Shown one piece after another: positions 21,253 to 30,239 of a DNA stretch of 64,000 nt. Source of the stretch: Oscheius dolichura (Eukaryota; Nematoda; Chromadorea; Rhabditida; Rhabditidae); NCBI GenBank assembly GCA_932521035.1, contig OW051493.1, positions 2,728,001 through 2,792,000 of the forward strand, in the 5' to 3' direction. The translations under genes were made by a program, and so were the position numbers. Under the pieces are notes generated by a model. That model searched no databases. It was given only the letters and a program-made list of their open reading frames with translations, and was not told where the DNA came from. Each line of letters starts with the position of its first letter. Positions within the stretch are counted from its first letter, which is position 1.

Positions 21253-23212
21253 TTATTGAGAGCCGTAGTTAGAAGCAGCCGAAGGCGTTGCAACATCTTG
21301 AGCGATGGTCGCTGGGGTAGAAGCCGTAGTGCTGGAAACCGCTTCGGTGGCGCTCACTGTAGCAGAATCGTAGCCGTTGGCGGCAATGTTAGGAGCCTCC
21401 TGGCTAATCACATTCTGCAAAAAAAGCTTTTACCAAAATTCTAACAAACAAACCTCCGGGGTGATGATGTTGACTTCTGTAGTCGCAGCATCATCCAAAT
21501 GAGCTTTGTCGGAGGCATAGTTTGCAGAAGTTGTAGTAGCAGTACTAAGAGCCTCCGTAGAAGCGACGTCGGCAGGAACTGTTGCGGAATTCTCCTGGGT
21601 ATTGTGGGTACCCATAAGAACACTGAAATGACAGATATCAGCTAAACAGCCCCATGAAAATATTACCGTTCCAATTGCCGCTCGAGTTTCTTAGCTGCAT
21701 TCAGTATGGTGGCAAAGTATGCCTTGACAGCTTCATGTTTATGCTGGAAATGCAATAAATGCACACAAAACAGATGCAACGAACCTCATGAGAAATTTGT
21801 GCAGCAGTAACGCTTTCACTAGAAGAAGCTGCAGTTGTCAACGTAGCCGGATCTACAAGTTCTTGGACAGCATCCATTCCAGAACTAAGACCGTCTTGTT
21901 CCTAAAAGGATAAAATATAATCGGGGGTATATACAAACCTGAGCGAGGCCATAGCCAGCTAGAGAAGCTACTGTGGTAGAGACGGCATCCTGCATTGGAG
22001 CAGCAACGGTTGTAACAGGCACGGTTGTAACAGGCACGGCTGTTGCTGGGATGATGGTAGTAGCAGTTGCCCCAGTAGAAGTGGGAACACTGGCAGATCC
22101 GTAAGCTGAAGTGTCTATGGGCAGGTGAGATTCGAGCTGCTCCTGTAAATGTTACGATTATTATTTCTATCAGAAAAACTGTAGCCTACCGCGTTTCCGG
22201 AAGAGATGGTAGTCTCGGAAAGGGGCACAGCTGTAGTTGAAGCAATGGATGAAGCTGTGCTGGCGGCAGAGCTCCAGTCGTCCTTGGGAACAGCATAACC
22301 AGCCTGCTGAGCAGCCACCGGTGTAGCTGTAGTGAAAGCTGCAGCCGTCGACGTTTCTTGAGCAATAGTACTAGATTGAGGCTGGAACGAAGAAACACTT
22401 CCGCTAGTGGTATCCATTTCCAAGTTTGGCAGATTCTGTCCCTAAACCGCATGTAAATAATAATCATCATATCAAACCTGAGGTACACCATAGCCTGCTG
22501 GGGAAGCTGCTACGGTTGCGGAAGCAACAGTAGTGGTAGGAACGGACGAGGGCGTAGTCTTGTGAGCTCGATGCCGAGATCCCGAGGGCTTGAAAGTGCG
22601 TTCATGAACACTCATCCTGGGGCCCTTGTGTTGCTTGGGAAGAGCATAACCTGCTTGAGGTACAGCTTCAGTTGTCGAGGCCACAGTAGTAGTGGTAGCA
22701 GCAGTAGTCGGAATTGCAGCCGTGGAAGTTTCTTGAGCAATGGTGCTAGTCACAGATCCATACGGCTTGAAAGCAGGAGCACCACTGGCATCCATTCCGG
22801 TCGGCAGTTCTTCATTTTCAGCCTAAAACAGCAATGATTTGATGTTTCCAATTTGAATCGCTACCTGATCAACACCAGCGATGGTGGTCTCGTCCAGAGG
22901 CGAAGCCGGTGCGATTGTCTCGGCACGCTCAGACCAGTAGGCGATGGCAGCATCTTCGTTGTGCTGGTATCTAAAATGAATAATTTATTGATATAATGAG
23001 CAACAACGAGTAATAATAACCGATTAAACTTACTGTTGAGTAGCAGTCTCCTGCTCTGGCGCCTGAATCAACGGCTGATCTTGTTCCGGTGCTTGAATCA
23101 GCGGATGTCCTTGTGTGAGAGACAAATCATTTCCCGAAGGAGCTACAGGGAGGTAATAGCCATTAGCGGCTGTAGCCAAAAGAGCTGATACTGCTGCCAA
23201 TTTCACGTACAT
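21253..23212 (-). CDS. secreted Ala/Thr/Ser-rich repeat protein, 536 aa
   Basis: Nine exons (23034-23212, 22865-22970, 22478-22822, 22190-22441, 21939-22142, 21785-21901, 21667-21743, 21454-21622, 21253-21414) sum to 1611 nt in frame. A clear signal peptide (MYVKLAAVSALLATAANG) comes first. The rest is low-complexity, with degenerate modules combining STIAQETSTAA, runs of Thr/Val/Ala, and a Gly-Tyr motif (AGYALPK, AGYAVPK, AGYGVPQ, AGYGLAQ, NGYDSA). The first exon also has a tandem LIQAPEQ repeat. There are no cysteines in the repeats. The composition suggests an extracellular structural or mucin-like protein, perhaps of cuticle, eggshell or gland; that is inference. A splice acceptor (atag) lies directly before the ATG. 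Confidence 0.88.
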
Positions 23213-23796
23213 CTATAAGAATAAATTTAGAAACCGCTTCATGAAGAGCACGAGAAATAGACATAGACTAATTGAAGCGCAACTAAATGAACCCAATCAA
23301 CACAAAAACTGAATGAAGAACGATCACAACAAAAGCAAAATGAATTTAGGCCTCAAAAAAAGTTCGGATCAGGCAAAAAATCGCCTTGAAACGCGCGCAA
23401 CTCTCTTTTTCGAATTTTCTGTGGCCGCTTGCGTGACACTGCCAGGTTGGAGGCGATGAAGGGATCGTCAATGACGAGTTTCCCATTCTTCCTTTGTTCA
23501 GGAGTCCACAAAACGAGAAGGACAAAAAAAGAGGCAATGGGGGCAGGTCGTCTATTTGAGGAAGACAGTGCTTGGGAAATGTATCCCGTGGTCTATCGGA
23601 TCTTCCCGGCGCTCTCCCCCTTTTCCTCGACGGCTCTTTATGCCCTGATATCGTAATTTATTTTTGTCATTTTTATTAGGTGTAAGGATCAAAGTTACTG
23701 ACGAGGACGTAATAAAACAAGTAAGTGATATATCCAATAATTTATTTTATTGAATAAACCGTATGTAGTCTCCACTTTCTCTGTAGAATTGAGCCA
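23213..23796. other. intergenic region upstream of the repeat-protein gene
   Basis: Promoter region of the minus-strand gene starting at 23212 and 3' region of the one ending at 23797. A TTTATT pair at about 23739-23752 gives AATAAA signals on the minus strand for the latter. No gene was seen. Confidence 0.4.
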
Positions 23797-25324
23797 TCAG
23801 CCGAGGAGAGGCTTAGCCAGGATTTCGTTGTTGTTACCACTTGAAAGACTCTCGAAGAAAGCGTCGACTATGCGGACATAGGATCGGGCCCGGTCACCAA
23901 GACCTCCTTTGAGGCCGTTGCTCAGGTAGCAATAAGCTATCTCATTGTTTCGATCCCATCGCAGATTCTGTCCTCCCAATCCGGCGTGGCCGACCATTTT
24001 GACGCTGAGGCCGTTCTTCTTGTATTCCACTGCCGTCACTCCGCGCCCACGGCTGGTAGTCGTTCCGGAGATCATGTCCTTTCCGCTGCTAATCATTTCC
24101 TCCATCCTCTCCATGGTTGCACTGCTGACAATTCTTCCCGACTGCAAAAGATTGGCGAAACGCGCCATTTCGCGGGCACTGCTGATGGCCAACAGGGCTG
24201 TCTGCTCCAGCGGATAGACATCCGGATTGTTGACGTAGCAGTTCTGAACTCTTCTAGGGAAACAGAAAGGAGCCGAAACATACGAAGATGGTCTGCAGCC
24301 AGGGCGGATTGTGGGCGACTTTATGGCTCATTCCTTTCGTAAGGTATTGCCTCAACATAAACAGGTAGTTGACATTCTCCGGGTCAGTCAGAAACTCGTC
24401 CACCCGATTCCAGACGGAGGGCCGAGTGATCCTGGCCACGCGCCAGGCCTGATCCAGCGGCAGTCCGATGTGGATCTCCAAGCCTGGTAAATAGATTATT
24501 AGAGGAGGGCAGAGACTGTCGGCGAACCGTGAATCTGTGCGATCTCCTCCTTGAAGAACTGTCCCACGCCGCGGCCGTCCACATGGCGGATGATCTGATC
24601 GACGAGCCAGCCGTAGGAGACGGCGTGGTAACCGATGGCCTCTCCCGGCAGCCAGTTCGGACTCTAAAATTTCTTCCGGTACTCGTCGGCCGTTCACCTC
24701 ACCTGTCTCTCCAGAATGCCGGCCATCCTCCGGTGGTCGAGGGCGTCTTCGCGGGTTATCTCCTGGTCCAAATGGGCCAGACCGGCTGTGTGGCTTAAGA
24801 CCATGTCCACCGTGATGCCCTCCTTGCCATTCTGGCCAAACTCTGGCCAAAAGGAGGCGATCGTGTCCGTGTAGCGGAGTTTCTTGGTGTCGACCAGCTT
24901 GGCAATGCACGTGGCTCCTAGGGCCTTCGAGGTGCTGAAGACGATCTGAAGCGTGTTCTGCTGATATTCCCGGAGGCTGTCGCGGTCCGCCATGCCGCCC
25001 CACAAGTCGGCCACACACTCGCCCTATAAGAGGATGACTATTCCGGGCACGAGACGGCCGCACCTTGTAGTAGATGCAGAGAGCCGCTCCATCCCTCTCC
25101 CACGACCTCATCAAGTTGTCCCTGAACATTTGGAATCAACGAAAGAGCACGAAAACTCACAGAAAGACATCTTTGACCTTCTCAAAGGCCGGATGCACAT
25201 AGCCTCCCCAGAGGGCCGGCTGCCTCTTGGCCTTCTTGTAAGTCCACGCGGCCAGGAGCAGGAGGGCCGGCAGGAAGACGAAGACCACGAAGAGCTGGGG
25301 CAGGAAGACGAGTCCTTCTCGCAT
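23797..25324 (-). CDS. beta-lactamase-fold serine hydrolase (LACTB-like), membrane-anchored
   Basis: Class C beta-lactamase-fold proteins of animals are serine hydrolases or proteases. Exons are 25161-25324, 25064-25121, 24703-25023, 24528-24663, 24280-24483 and 23797-24248, about 444 aa. An N-terminal Leu/Val/Phe anchor follows MREGLVFLP. Next come [11 protein letters not shown], the nucleophile motif S-T-S-K (SxxK, about 104-107), the LSHTAGL segment, a Tyr motif in [10 protein letters not shown] (about 193), and H-A-G in GHAGLGGQ, equivalent to the third KTG-type motif. The last junction is ambiguous. The strong donor TTC|gtatgt breaks frame, while TTCGTAT|gtttcg joined to the acceptor ending at 24249 restores it. 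All catalytic motifs are present, so activity is likely. The substrate is unknown. It is similar to the nematode lact gene family. Confidence 0.92.
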
Positions 25325-26908
25325 GCTGAAAGCATTTTAACAGCCGGGAAAGGAGGCCATTCTGTTTGGCTGTCTTGGGCAAACAGTGATTCATTTCCGC
25401 CGAGTTTGAATGGCTCACCTGGAGACAGCCGCCTGGAGCAGGAGAAGTGTGAGAGAGAATTCGCCAGGCCAGCGCTTTTCGTCAGATAACAAGAATTGAC
25501 CCGATTTGAGACACAAATTTATGATGTAGACATAAAAAATAGAAGGGTGCATGTTCTCGTCGACTCCCTTCCCGTCCCTCGGTCATCCGATGGTAACCTT
25601 AAACCTACGAGTGTCCCCCTCGCCCATGGGAATGCCCCTGAGCCGTCGCCCCCATCTCGCCGGGCAACCCCATGCCCGGATGATTCAATGTGCCTCTCTC
25701 GGTCTTGCTCCGAGCCATTTCCACTCTTCCTGCTGAGCAATATACTTTGCTGGGGTAGGACGCTGTCCAGGGGTTTGCCTTCTTCTTTTTTGTATCCATA
25801 ACGGCCCAGTCGATGTCCTTCCGCCCGGGGAGCCTGCGCGGTCACTATTCCGAGTCCCACTCGTTCGCTCAATTGAACCAGAAAAAAGAAAAGGAAAATA
25901 AAATAAAACACTAATTTCGCCCTGATCAACTGCCGACCAACATCATCCTCCTCCACCTGGACAAGAAGAAGCAGCCGCGTAACTGGCTAGTTGGCCGACT
26001 GGGGTGGCCGCCAGGACATCTTTGGGAACCTACTGGGAGTCGACTCTCTTCACTCTCTGCAGTTTCTGTATTGTGCCTGTACCAAGTCATCGTCGTTATG
26101 TTAATTTTTGAGCCTGTGGAACAATTATTCCTGTCTGCCGTTGCTTTTTCTCCTGCCAGCGGGTGGGCACGGGGCCAGATCCCCTGCCAAGGTTTTGTGA
26201 CGGCCTTCGGGTCGAAGACGAAACTTCCTCTCCCTCTCAAAGGTACCCGGAAGGCCTTGGGAGGAGCAACTCACATTCGAAAATCCCCTCTCCAAACTGG
26301 AAGAGCGGCTTCCCCTCACCGGACGGGGGGCAGAGAGTGCCTCCCGATCGTATCCACTCTGGCGGATTGTCACAAACCAGGAGGCCACATCCTTTATCAG
26401 ATTTGCCACTTCAGCTGTCTCTTTTTCTGGCAGAATACGGCCGGTCTCTTCTCATTTCTCACATCTCCCAGTCACAGGAAGTCATGTCCGCCGTCCTCCC
26501 ACCGTTAGAGCCATCTTCAACAATGGTGAACCTATTTGAGTCTTCCCTCCAGATACTATTCTCTTTCTATACACTTCCTGCCTTGAGGATGCCTGTACAT
26601 CTCCTCTCTGAAGAATTTGGATTAGATCGAAGGAGGCGCGCCGCTACCGACAGTCAGCGCATAGTTTAGTCACCAGCCAATCGGGACGTGTTTCAAACAG
26701 AAGATCATTGCTGATCTAGTCCACAAGGTGAACTCCACGACTCACACCGTCCTCGCCAGCCGTCTCCCAGCAGTTCGGACTTCTACCCAGGACAAGGACA
26801 CTCCCCGTCAGAGCCACAAACAACGAACAAGGGCCAGGAGGTAGGGCAACCCTTCAGGAATGACCCTTCTTCCCGTCGAGAACTACGACTTATCCCAGTT
26901 TCTGGTAC
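25325..26908. other. no confident gene
   Basis: Several open frames overlap in different frames. The most gene-like, minus strand 25519-25956, is listed separately. A minus-strand frame around 26400-26280 reads a plausible helical stretch (EVANLIKDVASWFVTIRQ), but no exon boundaries support it. Confidence 0.4.
25519..25956 (-). CDS. possible exon with hydrophobic anchor, hypothetical
   Basis: A 145-codon open frame without an ATG. An acceptor (cttgtccag) immediately precedes it, so it could be a terminal exon. It opens with acidic residues, then about 18 strongly hydrophobic residues (FYFIFLFFFLVQL), then a polar Arg/Glu/Gly-rich tail to the stop. No upstream exon with a start was identified and no family was recognised. 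Confidence 0.25.
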   Translation of the reverse strand: MEEDDVGRQLIRAKLVFYFIFLFFFLVQLSERVGLGIVTAQAPRAEGHRLGRYGYKKEEGKPLDSVLPQQSILLSRKSGNGSEQDRERHIESSGHGVARRDGGDGSGAFPWARGTLVGLRLPSDDRGTGRESTRTCTLLFFMSTS

Positions 26909-27859
26909 GGCATATCAGGGCCCTTTTTTTAATTTTTTTTTAATATTTTTTTTCAGTCCGCCGATAGAGTTCGCCATTAGAGGGAGTCGAGAAAGAGGTC
27001 GACAGACTCCAAATTCGGATGGCCAGCAAGGAGGGCAGTCAGCGGGAGGAGATCGGTGTTCTTCGAACGGCAGAGGACGATGCCCAGGAGAGAAACAGCA
27101 GGATTGGAGGATGGTGGCGGTGTCCATAGAAAGGGACAGGCTTGAATACGGAAGAGCCAATGGGGAAGTCCCGGTGAAGTCGGCCGGTCAGTTGAGAATA
27201 TCCATCCAATCGGGGGAAGAGATTCATCGCGGGCAGGCTACCGGTCCCATTGACTACCGTATTCCTCACTTGGGTTACTGAGGGTGTGGGAGAGGGGCTC
27301 GTGGAAGAGGAGGTCGTCGTCTTCTTCGAGTCTCTTGGAGCAGCCATCATCAGGAGAATGAAGAGATCCTTGGCCAGTAGAAGGAAGACAGCAGTAGGTG
27401 ACCATCCGGGAAAAGGACAGCGTCCGGAGAGGGTCATGGCCAGTCGAAAGTGGATCCAGTAGAGATGAGTAGCTCCAGACAAAGATGAGACGAAGTAGGG
27501 CAGCAGTGAAGAGACGACGAGGGCCGTAGAGAAGGCGGCCAGGCAGCAGACAGAGTCGATGTCCTCCAGATCCGGGCAGTCCTCCCCTCTCCTCCCACGT
27601 TCACCCATCAGGCGGTCACGGTCTCCGAGAGACGGTAGCCTTTCCTTGATTCTTTTTTTTCTTTTCTTCTTCCTTTTTCTTCTTTTTCTTTTCTTCGGAT
27701 TTCCTTCAAGTTTCTTCTTCCTCCTTTTTGCTTTGCTGATATGGCGGCGGCGGACTGTTTTTGTTTCCTTTTTCTTTTTTCTTATTTTTTTTATTTTTCT
27801 TTTAATATTTTTTTTAATTATTTTTTCTTTCTTTTATTTTCTTCCCGCCCTGATATGCC
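26909..27859. mobile_element. candidate non-autonomous element with 13-bp terminal inverted repeats
   Basis: GGCATATCAGGGC at 26909-26921 is exactly inverted as GCCCTGATATGCC at 27847-27859. Inside each end lies a long T-rich tract on the same strand (26922-26955 and about 27645-27845) next to a CAGTCCGCCG block (26955-26964, and inverted at about 27745). A 189-codon minus-strand frame lies within. No target-site duplication was recognised at the borders, so the mobile-element reading is an inference from symmetry only. Confidence 0.45.
27039..27608 (-). CDS. hypothetical multipass membrane protein, 189 aa
   Basis: ATG-initiated and single-exon. After an acidic N-terminus (EDCPDLEDIDS) the frame has two hydrophobic segments (about residues 20-46 and 62-90, e.g. 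AVFLLLAKDLFILLMM), then a Ser/Thr/Pro-rich stretch and a polar, His/Pro-containing tail with a weak hydrophobic run. It lies entirely inside the inverted-repeat-bounded segment 26909-27859, which raises the possibility that it belongs to that element. No transposase motif or known family was recognised. Confidence 0.4.
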   Translation of the reverse strand: MGERGRRGEDCPDLEDIDSVCCLAAFSTALVVSSLLPYFVSSLSGATHLYWIHFRLAMTLSGRCPFPGWSPTAVFLLLAKDLFILLMMAAPRDSKKTTTSSSTSPSPTPSVTQVRNTVVNGTGSLPAMNLFPRLDGYSQLTGRLHRDFPIGSSVFKPVPFYGHRHHPPILLFLSWASSSAVRRTPISSR

Positions 27860-29717
27860 GATAGCCATAGCTGGGAATGGGTCCCAGTCCCCTTCAAGAA
27901 TCGGGCCACCCGTCAGAGCCACCCGACCCCGGCCACCTTTTATTTTTCAAGCCCTTCCAAGTCATGAACCCGCCCCTGGTGTCTATCTTCACAAGAGGAA
28001 GAGTTCGGGTCGGAGCGGGTGGGTCGTGGCGGTGGGGAACTCGCCGGGAGGAGAGCGATCGGATGCGATTGGCTGGCTGTCACTGTCGGCTGCCTCTTTT
28101 CCTATTTTACCCTATGGTTTATCTTCACTTTCTAATTTCAGAAAACGAATTGTGAGGCAGCGACAAGTGACACTTTGCGGGCGGGTGGCTCATTGTTTTA
28201 GGGCGAGATAAAAAGAGAGGGATGAGCCACCAACGGGGAATGGGAGCGGGCGCTACCCTCGGCTACAGTAATCCACGGCGGGGATGTCGGGCACTTTCCG
28301 CCGACCACAGGAGAATGCTCTGAATTGAGAGGAGAGGGCACGAGCCTCTGTCCTCCCTTCTCTCTACCGAGGATCGAAGAGACGGTGTGCAAGGCACGGC
28401 AGGTGCAACCGTACTGTGCCGAAGGCCTCAGACAAATTATAGGCACCTGCTGAGGGAGAGGGACAGTCCGACTGAAGGGTGTCTTGTCTGTGGAAGTGAA
28501 CAGCGAGCACAAATGTGGATAGGCTATTGGTTTAGCGGCGGATAAACATGGGGAGACTGGAAGGAGAATCGTACGCTGGGGGACGCACTTTTCCTGTCGA
28601 AACTTACCTTTTTTCAAGTGTCCCGGGTGAAATGGGAGGAGAGGGAGGAAATTACACAAAAGAAATCCCTTTCTGAACCCGTTAATCCCCTTGAAACCCT
28701 GATCCTTCTTTTAGAGATCTATTGATAGGCTGGCCATCCAAGGAGAGGAGCTTCCCAACGCCCCGTTTTCCTTTCTAACTGCTCTAATAAGGTAAACATG
28801 TTTTCTGCCATCCCCCATAAAGCATAACAGAGAATAGGTCACGTTTTAGAAATGCAGAAGCGAAAGCACTGCGGCCTTCCAACCCATAGCTTCGGCAGCC
28901 CAATGGCCAGCGCAGCCGAACCCGTAAAGCATCGGCCGAGCAAAAACGAAAGTCTTGAGGTGTGTGATGGTTTTAAACAAAAAGAAATGATTGGCCGAGG
29001 GTGTACGGATTCGGGCACGCGTCTCCCTCGACTCCACTAGGCCCGCTATCCGTCTTCTATTGCCACCGCTTCCCCTCTATCCCCTCAGACTCAAAGAAAC
29101 CAGTAAAATTAACCAGAATATAAAGGAAAACATGCCCCGGGAAGTGTCCCAAGCGGTAGCAAGACGGATAGCCCCCTCCCTCCCTTGTGTACTGTCTGTC
29201 CTTCCGTCTTCCCGTCTCCTCCCACAGATCGGCCCCTTTGCCATCATCGGTCTTGGCGGCCGTACGACCGTGCCCCGTCTCCTCTGGTGATCCTCTCTGG
29301 TAGAAAGAAGAGAAGGCAGAAACTGGCCATCTCCTATCAATTCAGGCCATTCTCCCGGGATCGGCCTGCCCATACTGTAGCCTCCCAAAGGCAGCGCCTG
29401 CTCCCCGCAGCCTGGCATTCCCTAATAGAACACGCGGCTGAGGCTGGCCCCTCACCCGGCCATCCGTCACTCTCCTCCGTACCCAGGAAAACCCCGAGCT
29501 GCGAGAACCCACCTGTCTCCCAAGGCTGGAGGAGATGGCCGACCAGAGTCCACAAGGAGGACGACTGTCGACGAGAAGTGAACAGTCTCCCTTGACGCCA
29601 CCACGGCAAGGGAGACCAGCCTTCGACGGGTGACTTTTCCAGGAAAAGTCGCAGGAAACCTCGACCAGATTGGCCTAAAAACAAATGTTTATTTCATGAA
29701 GGAGTGAGCAAAATTAC
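27860..29717. other. no confident gene
   Basis: Overlapping frames on both strands with no conserved motif. A minus-strand frame at 28198-28659 is cysteine- and proline-rich but lacks paired splice sites. Minus-strand exon-like blocks (29718-29804, 29848-30021) with good acceptor/donor pairs lie just beyond, on the edge of the array, and keep phase 0. They may be the end of an unrecognised minus-strand transcript. Confidence 0.35.
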
Positions 29718-30239
29718 CTGTGTTCCTGATCCCGTCGCCGTTCTCCTCGAAGACCCGTTACCGGTTAGGGTAATGTGGGGCGAGGACGGATGGCCGGCTG
29801 GCTGCTTAAAGAAGACTATCAGTCAGCAGTTGAAAAGGCAATTTTACCTGGCTTTGGATGGTGGAGAGAAGAGGGAAAGAGCGTCGAAGAGGCGCGAAGT
29901 GCCTAGAATGACGACGGCAGGAGGACAAGGGCCGGGCAACGAGTTCCAATTGGCTCCGAGCCGGCTCTTCCCATAAAAGGCCATTCCCAGACAGTGGGAG
30001 GAAAGGCAACCTCACTGGCTGCTAAAGTAAGGTATCAGTTTGATTATAGTGACAATCTTACCTAACACGTGGTGGTGGCCAGGGTGAAAAGACAGTCGTC
30101 CAATCAAGAAGAGGAGACAGTCCGGGCGCTATCTGCTTCTTGGCGCGTCGTGTCGTCTGTAGCCAACAGAAGTCAGAGGCGATGGCCGTGGTACAGAAGA
30201 GGAACTCAACCAGCCGGCAGACGAGGGCATCCTCCAGCT

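Noticed and set aside
27645-27845. T-rich tract as a centromeric or origin-like element
   Set aside because: A simple pyrimidine tract with no further supporting sequence feature. Its position at the end of an inverted-repeat-bounded segment is the only notable context.
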